Part shown: positions 17,322 to 25,877 of the stretch, piece by piece
Layout of the letters: every line of letters starts with the position of its first letter
Position numbering within the stretch: the first letter of the stretch is position 1
Source: Lachnospiraceae bacterium
Lineage (GTDB): Bacteria > Bacillota > Clostridia > Lachnospirales > Lachnospiraceae
DNA length: 64,000 nucleotides
Reading direction: 5' to 3'
Assembly: GCA_902363445.1 (NCBI GenBank)
Contig: CABJAB010000005.1
Span: forward strand, 270,722-334,721
The notes under the pieces: generated by a model
Told to the model about the DNA's origin: nothing
Database searches by the model: none
What the model saw: only the letters and a program-made list of their open reading frames with translations
Translations under genes and position numbers: made by a program

Positions 17322-18026
17322 ATGAAAGAACAGATATTATTGGTGGATGACGAAAAAGAGATTGCGGATCTAGTTGAAGTATATTTGAAGAATGACGGCT
17401 ATTCTGTAAAGAAGTTCTATAATGGAAAGGACGCCCTGGCCTGTATGGAAGAGGGCGGGCTCGATCTGGCGGTTCTGGACGTGATGCTGCCGGATATAGA
17501 TGGTTTCAAGATCCTCCAGAAAATACGGGAGAAATATTTTTATCCGGTCATCATGCTGACGGCAAAGATAGAGGACATGGATAAGATCATGGGACTTACC
17601 TTAGGTGCGGATGACTATATTACAAAACCCTTTAATCCCCTGGAGGTGGTCGCGCGGGTCAAGACTCAGCTCAGGCGGTATAAAAGCTACAATCACGTAG
17701 GACAGGCAGAAGAAGAGAAGAGACAGGAGCATGACATCCGGGGACTTACGATAAACCGTGATACCCATGAATGTTTTTTGTATGACAAGCCGATATGCCT
17801 TACGCCGCTGGAGTTCTCCATCCTCTGGTATTTATGTGAGCATAAAGGAAAGGTAGTGCCTTCTGAGGAGCTGTTTGAGGCCGTGTGGGGAGAGAGGTAT
17901 CTGGAAAACAACAACAATACGGTGATGGCGCATATCGGACGGCTCAGGGAAAAGCTGAACGAGCCGCCGAAAAGGCCGCGTTTTATTAAAACAGTATGGG
18001 GAGTTGGATATAAAATTGAAGAATAA
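17322..18026 (+). CDS. vanR: VanR-type response regulator of the vanG cluster
   Basis: A 234-residue OmpR/PhoB-class response regulator. The receiver domain has acidic residues in LLVDDEKE, the phosphoacceptor Asp in LAVLDVMLPDIDG (near residue 52), the Thr/Ser position in IMLTAK and the conserved Lys in YITKPF. The winged-helix DNA-binding domain covers about 135-232. ATG at 17322 has a GGAGGAAGG site a little far upstream (11 bases). The sensor kinase overlaps its end, and vanG, vanXY and vanT follow, which makes it the VanR of this cluster; it should activate transcription after glycopeptide sensing. Confidence 0.92.
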   Translation: MKEQILLVDDEKEIADLVEVYLKNDGYSVKKFYNGKDALACMEEGGLDLAVLDVMLPDIDGFKILQKIREKYFYPVIMLTAKIEDMDKIMGLTLGADDYITKPFNPLEVVARVKTQLRRYKSYNHVGQAEEEKRQEHDIRGLTINRDTHECFLYDKPICLTPLEFSILWYLCEHKGKVVPSEELFEAVWGERYLENNNNTVMAHIGRLREKLNEPPKRPRFIKTVWGVGYKIEE

Positions 18027-19110
18027 AAAAAAGAACCTGAGCGGCGGCCTGGCGGGACGGCTGTTCCTAAGGATGATAATCGCCCTGTTTTCCTATACCG
18101 TGCTTGGGATAATCGGCTATTTTCTGACCATCGATATATTCAGCTTCAGGACCTGGTCGGGGGACGAGCTTCTTTACCGGATCGCAAAATGGTTTGACAT
18201 GCGGAGAGATCTGTTTGCCCTTGCCTATATCGTGATAGGGTATATCAGTATCTTCCTGTACTATTGGAGAAAACCCTTTTCCTATTTCCAGGAGGTTGCC
18301 GATGCGGCAGAAGTGATCTATAAGCAGGATGACAGCATGGTGAGCCTTTCAGCTCCCTTAAAGAATCTGGAAAACCGGATGAACCAGATCAAGGTAAGCG
18401 TCCTGAACAATGAGCGGATCGCGAGAGAAGCAGAACAGAGGAAAAACGATCTGGTCACATATCTGGCCCACGATCTGAAGACGCCGATCACGTCTGTCAT
18501 CGGTTATCTGACTCTTCTGCAGGATGAGCCTCAGATCTCGGAAGAAATGCGGAACCGCTATATTACCATCGCCAGAGAAAAGGCGGAACGTCTGGATGAT
18601 CTCATCAACGAATTTTTTGATATCACCCGGTTTAACCTGTCCCATATTACGCTGGAAAAGTCCGAGGTACATTTGATCCGCATGCTGAATCAGCTGATAT
18701 ATGAATTCAAGCCTATGCTGAGGGAAAAGAATTTGAATTGTGTGCTTCAGGCTCCCGAGGACCTGCGTATCTATTGCGACCCGGATAAGCTGCAGAGGGT
18801 ATTTGATAATCTGCTCCGCAATGCGGTCAATTACAGCTATGAGGACTGTACGATCCGAATCTGGGTGATAGAGACGCCGGATCAGGTGAAGCTGTCTTTT
18901 ATCAATGACGGGGACCAGATATCGGAGGAGAAGCTTAAAAGGATATTTGAACAGTTTTACCGTCTGGATAATTCCAGATCCACAAAAAGCGGCGGGGCAG
19001 GTCTTGGACTGGCCATTGCAAAAGAGATCGTCGAGCTGCACGGAGGCCGGATATCGGCATACAGCGAGGATAATATCATTCGCTTTGATGTGGTGCTTCC
19101 GCGGCCGTAG
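18016..19110 (+). CDS. vanS: VanS-type sensor histidine kinase
   Basis: A 364-residue membrane histidine kinase. Two membrane helices lie at about residues 18-40 and 65-82 with a short extracellular loop. The H box is YLAHDLKTPITS, and the ATPase domain has DNLLRNAVNYS (N box), GGAGLGLAI (G2 box) and RLDNSRS before it. The start is uncertain: TTG at 18016 has GGGGAG 12 bases upstream, and TTG at 18004 is also in frame. Either overlaps the end of vanR, so the pair is translated together. It should phosphorylate VanR when vancomycin or its cell-wall effect is sensed. Confidence 0.9.
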   Translation: MKNKKKNLSGGLAGRLFLRMIIALFSYTVLGIIGYFLTIDIFSFRTWSGDELLYRIAKWFDMRRDLFALAYIVIGYISIFLYYWRKPFSYFQEVADAAEVIYKQDDSMVSLSAPLKNLENRMNQIKVSVLNNERIAREAEQRKNDLVTYLAHDLKTPITSVIGYLTLLQDEPQISEEMRNRYITIAREKAERLDDLINEFFDITRFNLSHITLEKSEVHLIRMLNQLIYEFKPMLREKNLNCVLQAPEDLRIYCDPDKLQRVFDNLLRNAVNYSYEDCTIRIWVIETPDQVKLSFINDGDQISEEKLKRIFEQFYRLDNSRSTKSGGAGLGLAIAKEIVELHGGRISAYSEDNIIRFDVVLPRP

Positions 19111-19115
19111 GAAAA

Positions 19116-19127
19116 TTGTAAGAATTT
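19116..19127 (+). promoter_or_regulatory. Candidate VanR binding box
   Basis: TTGTAAGAATTT, 5 bases after the vanS stop. It differs at one position from the 12-base VanR box as I recall it (T-T/C-GTA-N-GAAA-A/T-T). The position upstream of vanG fits a VanR-activated promoter, but no second box is evident. Confidence 0.45.
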
Positions 19128-19172
19128 GATCAGAAAAGAATCGGATTTCCATAGGATGGACAATAAGAACAG

Positions 19173-19222
19173 CATCCGCTGTCCTGGTATGATGAAACTA
19201 CCAGGACGGCGGATGTTTTTTT
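19173..19222 (+). terminator. Intrinsic terminator between vanS and vanG
   Basis: A two-part stem, CATCCGC / GCGGATG outside and GTCCTGGTA / TACCAGGAC inside with one T-G pair between, a 9-base loop, and seven T residues. It ends the vanRS message or acts as an attenuator for vanG. Confidence 0.9.
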
Positions 19223-19276
19223 AATTAAATTGTTTTAAAAAAGGACAGCTCGCCCTATAAAAAAAGGAGAAAAAAT

Positions 19277-20320
19277 ATGAAAAAAACGATAGCAGTTATA
19301 TTCGGCGGATGCTCCACAGAGTATCCGGTTTCCCTTCAGTCCGCGTATGCGGTGCTCACCCATATGAACGCAGAAAAATATCAGGTGATACCGGTAGGAA
19401 TCACGCGGAATGGAGATTGGTTTCGGTATATGGGGGCTTTTGAAGAAATCCTGTCGGATCAGTGGCACGTTAAGCATGAAACCTGCAGAAAAGCGTTCCT
19501 CTCTCCGGAGCGTTCTGTCCACGGGATCGTAGAAGAAAAGGATGGCGAAATCCGTCAGATCTATGTGGATGCGGTATTTCCAGTACTCCATGGAAAAAAC
19601 GGGGAGGATGGAACGATACAGGGATTAGCGGAACTGGCAGGTATTCCCCTCATCGGGTGCGGGACGTTTGCGTCCGCTCTCTGCATGGACAAATACCGGG
19701 CGCACCAGCTGGCCGCCCAAGCCGGCGTGGCAGTGCCGAAAGCCGTCGTCTTGGAAAAGAGATTGGAAAAAACAGAGCTTTACGAGAAGACAAAGGATCT
19801 GGAATACCCGCTGTTTGTGAAGCCGGTGAGAGCGGGATCTTCCTTTGGAATCACGAAGGCGGACAGGAGAACACAGCTTTTATCCGCGGTGGACGCAGCG
19901 TTTCAGCATGATCGGGAAGTCATCGTTGAAGAGAATGTGGAAGGCTTTGAAGTAGGCTGCGCTGTAATGGGAAAAGAAGATCTGATATTAGGAAGAGCGG
20001 ATGAGATCGAACTCTCAGAAGGCTTTTTTGATTATACGGAAAAATATACTCTGAAAACTTCCAGGATCCATATGCCGGCCAGGATAGACGAAGAGACGGA
20101 AAAACGGATTCAAATGTGCGCGGAGACCATATACCGGGCTTTGGACTGCTCCGGATTTGCCAGGGTGGACATGTTTCTGACTCCAAACGGCCAGATCGTG
20201 TTTAATGAAGTAAATACCATACCGGGCTTTACCGCTCACAGCCGCTTCCCAAATATGATGAAAGGCATTGGAATGTCCTTTGAGGAAATCTTGAAAACGC
20301 TCATGGCACAGGAGGTGTGA
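19277..20320 (+). CDS. vanG: D-alanine--D-serine ligase VanG
   Basis: A 347-residue ATP-grasp ligase that makes D-Ala-D-Ser, replacing D-Ala-D-Ala in peptidoglycan precursors and lowering vancomycin binding. It closely follows VanG of enterococci as I recall it: VIFGGCSTEYPVSLQSA, VFPVLHGKNGEDGT, PLFVKPVRAGSSFGITK, FFDYTEKYTLKTS (omega loop) and FNEVNTIPGFTAHSR. The omega-loop and neighbouring vanXY-vanT fit D-Ser rather than D-lactate specificity. AAGGAG precedes the ATG. It begins the resistance half of the cluster, 55 bases after a terminator. Confidence 0.95.
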   Translation: MKKTIAVIFGGCSTEYPVSLQSAYAVLTHMNAEKYQVIPVGITRNGDWFRYMGAFEEILSDQWHVKHETCRKAFLSPERSVHGIVEEKDGEIRQIYVDAVFPVLHGKNGEDGTIQGLAELAGIPLIGCGTFASALCMDKYRAHQLAAQAGVAVPKAVVLEKRLEKTELYEKTKDLEYPLFVKPVRAGSSFGITKADRRTQLLSAVDAAFQHDREVIVEENVEGFEVGCAVMGKEDLILGRADEIELSEGFFDYTEKYTLKTSRIHMPARIDEETEKRIQMCAETIYRALDCSGFARVDMFLTPNGQIVFNEVNTIPGFTAHSRFPNMMKGIGMSFEEILKTLMAQEV

Positions 20321-20323
20321 GAT

Positions 20324-21079
20324 ATGAGAGAAATGGTACTGTCCAGCCGATCTGTTCACACGGGGAATTTGATCTTAGTGAATGAAAAACATCCGATCGC
20401 GGGAGAAATGCGGTTTTCCTGTGTGCCTGTGGACGGCAGGCACCCGGGAATCCTGCTCCATACAAGGGCGTCCTCCTGTCTGGCCCAGCTTTTAAAGGAA
20501 ATTCGGTCCGAGGGAAAGATCGTGCCGGTGAGCGGCTATCGGCCGAAAGCGGAACAAGAACAGATATTTAAGGACTCCGTTGCGGAAAACGGATGGGAGT
20601 TCACCAGAAAATATGTGGCACTTCCAGATCACAGCGAGCATCAGACGGGATTGGCGATCGATCTGGGGCTTGATCAGGAGAACATCGATTTCATACGTCC
20701 GGAATTTCCATATGACGGTGTCGGCGGAGAGTTTCGAAAACGGGCCGCCAGATATGGTTTTGTAGAAAGATATCCGGAAGGAAAAGAGGATGTGACGGGA
20801 ATCGGCGGGGAACCGTGGCATTTCCGATACGTGGGATATCCTCATTCTGAGATCATGGAAGGACAAGGACTCTGCCTGGAGGAATATACAGAATTCATAA
20901 AAAATTATCCTTATGGTGGGAAGCATCTGAGAACCGGCGATTCGAGAAAAGAAATTGAGATATTCTACGTGCCGGATGAAGAGACGGGGAATCTGTCGGT
21001 GACGGTGGCGGACAACGCCATAGCGGAAAGCTCCGGAAACAATGTGGACGGATGGGTTGTGACACTGTGGAGGCAATAA
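20324..21079 (+). CDS. vanXY: D,D-peptidase/D,D-carboxypeptidase VanXY
   Basis: A 251-residue zinc enzyme of the VanY/DacB family that hydrolyses D-Ala-D-Ala dipeptides and removes terminal D-Ala from precursors, so that only D-Ser-ended precursors remain. Zinc ligands sit in HSEHQTGLAIDLG (His, Asp) and EPWHFRYVG (His, with catalytic Glu). The conserved VPVSGYRP and TRKYVALP segments are present. There is no signal peptide, which fits the cytoplasmic VanXY type. The C-terminal extension EIEIFYVPDEE to NNVDGWVVTLW is characteristic of VanXY-G. It starts 3 bases after vanG, with GGAGGTG. Confidence 0.93.
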   Translation: MREMVLSSRSVHTGNLILVNEKHPIAGEMRFSCVPVDGRHPGILLHTRASSCLAQLLKEIRSEGKIVPVSGYRPKAEQEQIFKDSVAENGWEFTRKYVALPDHSEHQTGLAIDLGLDQENIDFIRPEFPYDGVGGEFRKRAARYGFVERYPEGKEDVTGIGGEPWHFRYVGYPHSEIMEGQGLCLEEYTEFIKNYPYGGKHLRTGDSRKEIEIFYVPDEETGNLSVTVADNAIAESSGNNVDGWVVTLWRQ

Positions 21080-21080
21080 G

Positions 21081-23225
21081 ATGAAACGAGAAAAAGCATA
21101 TTCCGGCATTGACGGGTTCCGGATTGCCGCCGCGCTGCTGGTCGCAGCTATTCACATTTCTCCCCTCGCCGCCTGGAACGAGACCGGTGATTTTATTCTG
21201 ACACGGGTTGCCGCCCGCGTCGCGGTTCCCTTTTTCTTTATGACCTCCGGCTTTTTTCTGGCAAAGGGAACAGAAAGCCGTATGGAGAAATTGGCCGCTT
21301 TTACAAAAGCCACACTGCGGCTGTACCTGATATCCATGATTTTTTACCTGCCGCTCAACCTCTATATGGGATATTTTAATACAAAATTATTTTTACCGGA
21401 ATTTCTGAAGGATATTCTGTTTGATGGAACCTTGTATCATTTGTGGTACTTTCCGGCTGCTGTCGCGGGGGCCTGGATATCGGCGCTCCTTATCCGCAGG
21501 ATCGGCTGCAAAAAAGCGTTTATTGCCGCGGTCTGTCTCTATGCAGTTGGTCTTTTGGGGGACAGCTATTACGGTCTGTCGGCAAAGATCCCGGTTTTAA
21601 AAACATTCTACGACAATGTGTTTGCCGTCACCGATTACACACGGAATGGGATTTTCTATGCGCCCGTGTTTTTTGTCATGGGGGCCTGGATAGCGGAAAA
21701 CGAGGGAAGGAGAAGCAGGAGAGGACTCCTTTCATATTTCCTCAGCTTTTTGCTCATGCTGGCGCTGATGACTTCAGAGGGCCTGCTCCTCCGGGCGTTC
21801 GGCCTCCAGCGGCATGACAGTATGTATATACTTCTTCTTCCCTGCATGTATCTGCTGTTCCGGTGTCTTCTTTTCTTTCGTGGAAGAAGAAGGGAAACGC
21901 TCCGGGATATGTCCATGGTCATCTATATCGTTCATCCCATGATGATCGTTGTGGTGAGGATGGCAGCGAAGCTGCTTTCTATACAGAGATATTTAACGGA
22001 AAATCCCATGGCGCTTTATCTGGCCGTTCTGTTTCTTTCCGGTCTGACCGGTATCCTATACTGCCGGATCATGCGGGAATGGAAGAAGCGTCATCCTGTG
22101 CATCTGCCGACGGAAGAATGCCGCTCCTGGGTGGAAATCGACCAGGGGCGCCTTATGCATAATGCCAGGGTCCTGCAGAAGGATATGCCTCAGGGCTGCC
22201 GGCTGATGGCGGTGGTAAAGGCCGGCGCATATGGACATGGAGACGCAGTGACCGCCAAATGCCTGAACCAGGCAGGGGTCAGGGCGTTTGCCGCAGCGAC
22301 CATAGACGAGGGAATCACACTGCGAAAGGAAGGAATACAGGGAGAAATCCTGATACTCGGGTATACGCCTCCTTCCAGGGCAAAGGAACTCAGACGCTGG
22401 CGGCTGATGCAGACCGTCTGCGATTATGAGCATGCCCTGGCACTGGAAAAGACGGGGAGATACCTTCAGGTCCATCTGGCGGTGGATTCAGGGATGCACC
22501 GGCTGGGAATCCCTGTGGACGATATAAACCGCGCTGTGGAAGTCTTTCAGATGAAGCATCTGAGGGTAACCGGTATTTTCACACATTTGTGCGCTGCGGA
22601 CAGCGGCAGACGGCAGGATATAGAATTCACGGAAAGCCAGATCGGAACGTTTTTTGGGTTTTTAGAGAAACTGTCTGGACAAGGAATTGTGCTTCCGAAG
22701 ATCCACGTGCAGAGCAGCTACGGGTTTTTGAACTATCCGGACATTGACTGTGATTATGTGAGGGCCGGAATCATCTTGTACGGGGCGGACAGCAGAACAG
22801 ATACCTGTGTGAGAAGAAAACTGGATCTGAGACCGGCCCTGGCTCTTAAGTCGACAGTAGTTTCGGTCAGGAAAGTATGCGCCGGGGAAAGTGTGGGATA
22901 CGGCAGGGCATATACCGCATCATCCGACCGTGACATAGCAGTCGTTGCCATTGGATATGCGGATGGATATCCGAGGAGCTTGTCCTGTGGAAGGGGGAGC
23001 GCACTGATTAAAGGAAGACGGGCGCCGATAGTGGGACGGATCTGTATGGACCAGATGATGATAGATGTGACAGGGATCCCGGGAATATCGGCAGGCGATA
23101 CGGTGACTCTGATCGGAAAGGATGGAGAAGAAGAGATTCTCGCCAGCGAAGTGGCGGAGCAGGCGGGCAGCATTTCCAATGAGCTGCTGAGCAGGCTGGG
23201 CAGCCGGCTTACGTATCTGTCCTAA
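21081..23225 (+). CDS. vanT: Membrane-bound serine racemase VanT
   Basis: A 714-residue fusion that makes D-serine for VanG. The N-terminal half (about 1-345) is an acyltransferase-3-like membrane domain with about ten hydrophobic helices, thought to import L-serine. The C-terminal half (about 350-714) is an alanine-racemase-type PLP domain: WVEIDQGRLMHNARVL, the PLP lysine in AVVKAGAYGHG, the catalytic tyrosine in SVGYGRAYT, and GRICMDQMMIDVT. It starts one base after the vanXY stop and ends the operon. Both halves look intact. Confidence 0.94.
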   Translation: MKREKAYSGIDGFRIAAALLVAAIHISPLAAWNETGDFILTRVAARVAVPFFFMTSGFFLAKGTESRMEKLAAFTKATLRLYLISMIFYLPLNLYMGYFNTKLFLPEFLKDILFDGTLYHLWYFPAAVAGAWISALLIRRIGCKKAFIAAVCLYAVGLLGDSYYGLSAKIPVLKTFYDNVFAVTDYTRNGIFYAPVFFVMGAWIAENEGRRSRRGLLSYFLSFLLMLALMTSEGLLLRAFGLQRHDSMYILLLPCMYLLFRCLLFFRGRRRETLRDMSMVIYIVHPMMIVVVRMAAKLLSIQRYLTENPMALYLAVLFLSGLTGILYCRIMREWKKRHPVHLPTEECRSWVEIDQGRLMHNARVLQKDMPQGCRLMAVVKAGAYGHGDAVTAKCLNQAGVRAFAAATIDEGITLRKEGIQGEILILGYTPPSRAKELRRWRLMQTVCDYEHALALEKTGRYLQVHLAVDSGMHRLGIPVDDINRAVEVFQMKHLRVTGIFTHLCAADSGRRQDIEFTESQIGTFFGFLEKLSGQGIVLPKIHVQSSYGFLNYPDIDCDYVRAGIILYGADSRTDTCVRRKLDLRPALALKSTVVSVRKVCAGESVGYGRAYTASSDRDIAVVAIGYADGYPRSLSCGRGSALIKGRRAPIVGRICMDQMMIDVTGIPGISAGDTVTLIGKDGEEEILASEVAEQAGSISNELLSRLGSRLTYLS

Positions 23226-23260
23226 GTGTAAAAACAGGGAAGAAAATGTTCGAGAATCGG

Positions 23261-23289
23261 TTGACAGGAAGAAATTCCTATAGTATATT
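23261..23289 (+). promoter_or_regulatory. tRNA-Thr promoter
   Basis: Consensus TTGACA (23261-23266), 17 bases, TATATT (23284-23289), about 35 bases upstream of the tRNA. Confidence 0.85.
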
Positions 23290-23324
23290 AGTAACGTTGA
23301 CAAGCTTTAACAGCTTGGAGACGT

Positions 23325-23397
23325 GCTTCCGTGGCTCAGTTGGTAGAGCAATTGATTCGTAATCAATAGGTCGCCGGTTCAAGTCCGGCCGGGAGCT
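23325..23397 (+). tRNA. tRNA-Thr (anticodon CGT)
   Basis: A 73-base cloverleaf. The acceptor stem is GCTTCCG / CGGGAGC with one T-G pair, the D arm GCTC/GAGC, the anticodon stem ATTGA/TCAAT with loop TTCGTAA (CGT reads ACG), and the T arm GCCGG-TTCAAGT-CCGGC. The 3' CCA is not encoded. It has its own promoter and terminator. Confidence 0.93.
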
Positions 23398-23403
23398 TAG
23401 AGG

Positions 23404-23438
23404 GCCTGTGTCTGACAGATGTCGGATACAGGCTTTTT
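23404..23438 (+). terminator. Terminator of tRNA-Thr
   Basis: A 14-bp stem starting GCCTGT and ending ACAGGC with two G-T pairs, followed by five T residues. Confidence 0.9.
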
Positions 23439-24072
23439 GTATACCTTTGAATACCTTTCAAACAAATTTTTTGTCTGATTTGCAGGGCAAGAAGAAATCC
23501 GCTTCCATCCAGGCGGCTCGCTGGCAGCCGTAACCAGAATCTTTGCGGCCTCCAGTCGGTCCTTTTCAACTGACATGGATAAATCGATATTTTTCCATGT
23601 CAGATTCCAACAAAAATCCGCATGATATGCGATTTTTGCCTCCCTGCGGCCGGGAAGATTCTGCTAACGCCTTTACGGCGCTCGCCTTACGATGGAATCG
23701 GATCCTTCCTCTTGCTCTTTTTTCCGCACCGAAATAATCGCTCATTTGCCTCGAAAGCCATTGGGGCAGTCCACCGCGGCCCGCTGCCGTAAGGCGCGCG
23801 GGCCATGTGGATATCCAATTCTTTTCTAGAATCAATGGAACGGAAATCATCCAGAATGGTGCGGCAGGCAGGACACCGGCAGAAAGATTCCGGGGTGGCC
23901 TAAAGGTGAGCGCCGCATCGCCAGCGAACCGAAATCGTGACTCCCCGGAACTTCTGCCGGTGTCTTGGTAAAGCCCCTTCAGGAATGATTCCAAAAAGTA
24001 TTTGGTTGTATACCCAAGGGCATCCCTTAATGCATACCCTCCGGGCAGGCGCACTTCGTGCGTCAAGGTATA
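23439..24072 (+). repeat. Dispersed non-coding repeat, copy 1 (full length)
   Basis: It starts GTATACCTTTGAATACC and the body ends near 24013 with GTATTTGGTTGTATAC, an imperfect terminal inverted repeat. Inside are a conserved block (23497-23568), a palindrome CTGACATGGA / TCCATGTCAG (23570-23603) and a long hairpin arm pair GACACCGGCAGAA / TTCTGCCGGTGTC (23872-23964). A separate 62-bp unit (24010-24071) with ATACC/GGTAT ends follows. The same modules recur at 35.4, 50.9 and 61.9 kb. It fills the gap between tRNA-Thr and the mod gene. Confidence 0.85.
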
Positions 24073-24150
24073 TTTTTGAAATCATTTTCTCTGCCCTGCA
24101 TTTAAAAAGGTATTTAAAGAAATTTGCCGGATGAAAGTATTGTCTTTTTA

Positions 24151-24159
24151 TGTTATAAT
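24151..24159 (+). promoter_or_regulatory. Extended -10 promoter of the type III R-M operon
   Basis: TGT followed by TATAAT (24154-24159), an extended -10 with no good -35 box; 52 bases before the mod start. Confidence 0.5.
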
Positions 24160-24211
24160 TAGTCCGTAAAAAGCAGCAGGGAGTGCAGTCACCGCAGGAG
24201 GATCATGCATC

Positions 24212-25849
24212 ATGCCGACCTTGGAATGGATTGGAAAAGATAAAGTAGTAAGCTATCATCAGAAGGTGCCGTACCGTTTTCTGGAGCGGAAATACAGCTT
24301 TGATGAGGACGGAAGGAAAAAAGAGGACAACGGAAGCGGCAATATGATTATCCGCGGAGATAATCTGGAGGCTTTGAAGTCGCTCCTCCCTCAATATACA
24401 GCCAGCGTTAAATGTATCTATATCGACCCGCCCTACAATACGGGAAATGAAAAATGGATATACAACGACAATGTAAATGACCCTAGGATGAGAAAATGGC
24501 TCGGAGAGGCCGTCGGAAAGGAAGGGGAAGATCTGTCGCGCCATGATAAATGGCTTTGTATGATGTATCCGCGCCTCAGACTGCTGGAAAAGCTGATGGC
24601 GCCGGACGGAGCCATATTCATAAGCATCGACAACAATGAAAAATTCAATTTAAAGTTAATATGTGATGAGATATTCGGACCGGCCGGATTTGTTGCGGAT
24701 ATAGCCGTCATCAACAATCTGAAGGGACGGAGTGACGATAAATACATCGCCACAGCCCATGAAAGTCTTTTGATCTATCAGAAAGGAAGCTTTATCACCA
24801 GGGGGGTCTCCCTGCCGGAGGAATATGAAAAAGAATATAAGCTGTCCGATGAAAAAGGACGGTACCGGCTCCTGGGGCTGAGAAAAAGGGGGAGCAATGC
24901 CAGGGAAAAGGACAGGCCCAATCTGTTTTACCCCATTTATTACCAAGAAGCATCGGGAAAGCTTTTCCTGGAACCGGAGGACGGGGCCGTGGAAATATTG
25001 CCGAAGCTCTCCAATGGTGAGAACGGGACCTGGAGATGGGGGAAAAGCACGGTTCTGGAGCGGATTTCAGAATTGGAGGTCCGTCTGGTGAAAAAGAGGA
25101 TGGAATACGACATTTTTCAAAAGGATTACCTGGAAAGAGAAGAAAAACGCCGGGTCAAGCCAAAATCTTTTTGGTCCGGCAGCGAATTCGCCAGTGAGAC
25201 CGGCACCCTTGAGATAAAGTCGATCCTTGGCAAGGGGCAGTTTGACACGCCGAAGCCGGTGGGGATCGTGGAATACTGCCTGCAGCAGGCTGCAGATAAA
25301 GATTCTATTGTTTTAGACAGCTTTGCCGGTTCCGGGACTACGGCCCACGCGGTACTGGATATGAATCGAAAGGACGGCGGAAACCGGAAATTTATTCTGG
25401 TGGAGATGATGGACTATGCGGAAAATGTGACGGCAGAGCGGGTCAGACGGGTGATCTCTGGCGGCGAGAAGACAAAAGGCCTGGGAGGAGACTTCAGCTT
25501 TTATGAGATAGGAGAACCGCTGTTTCTGGACGGGGGACGTCTCAACAGCCAGATAGACGAAGAAAAGCTTAAGGAGTATATCTGGTATACAGAGGCAGGA
25601 GGCTCCGTTAGGAATACCTGCGGAGATGAAGATTTACCGTTTTATTTGGGAAAAAGTAAGGGTACTGCGTATTATCTGTGTCATACGAAGGAACAGGACG
25701 CCATGCTGGATTACGATTTTCTGGCGAATATCCGGGAAAGGGCAGAGCATTATGTGATCTATGCAGACAGATGCAGCCTGAGTGAGGCAGAGCTGTCCCA
25801 GTATCAGATAACCTTTAAAAAAGTGCCGAGAGACATAAAGAGGATTTGA
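24212..25849 (+). CDS. mod: Type III restriction-modification DNA methyltransferase (Mod)
   Basis: A 545-residue beta-class adenine N6-methyltransferase. The catalytic motif DPPYNTG is near residue 72, and the AdoMet-binding FAGSGTT is near residue 371, the reversed order typical of the beta class. A variable target-recognition region lies between them. It methylates one strand of a short asymmetric site and is needed for restriction by Res. The start at 24212 has AGGAGG 10 bases upstream. No homopolymer or simple repeat that would make it phase-variable was seen. The recognition site cannot be predicted. Confidence 0.92.
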   Translation: MPTLEWIGKDKVVSYHQKVPYRFLERKYSFDEDGRKKEDNGSGNMIIRGDNLEALKSLLPQYTASVKCIYIDPPYNTGNEKWIYNDNVNDPRMRKWLGEAVGKEGEDLSRHDKWLCMMYPRLRLLEKLMAPDGAIFISIDNNEKFNLKLICDEIFGPAGFVADIAVINNLKGRSDDKYIATAHESLLIYQKGSFITRGVSLPEEYEKEYKLSDEKGRYRLLGLRKRGSNAREKDRPNLFYPIYYQEASGKLFLEPEDGAVEILPKLSNGENGTWRWGKSTVLERISELEVRLVKKRMEYDIFQKDYLEREEKRRVKPKSFWSGSEFASETGTLEIKSILGKGQFDTPKPVGIVEYCLQQAADKDSIVLDSFAGSGTTAHAVLDMNRKDGGNRKFILVEMMDYAENVTAERVRRVISGGEKTKGLGGDFSFYEIGEPLFLDGGRLNSQIDEEKLKEYIWYTEAGGSVRNTCGDEDLPFYLGKSKGTAYYLCHTKEQDAMLDYDFLANIRERAEHYVIYADRCSLSEAELSQYQITFKKVPRDIKRI

Positions 25850-25877
25850 GAAATTGGCGGACAAAGGAGAAATGCGG

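Noticed and set aside
19277..20320. vanG product as a D-Ala-D-lactate ligase or housekeeping Ddl
   Set aside because: The omega-loop EKYTLK segment and linkage to vanXY and serine racemase point to D-Ala-D-Ser.
23543..23737. 64-codon frame conserved between repeat copies 1 and 2 (35923-36117 minus)
   Set aside because: Differences between the copies are about as often amino-acid changing as silent; copy 4 has an in-frame TGA after 11 codons and copy 3 lacks the region, so it is probably shared non-coding sequence.
23566..24066. 166-codon frame on the minus strand inside repeat copy 1
   Set aside because: It runs through the palindrome and the long hairpin, has no ribosome site, and is broken or missing in the other three copies.
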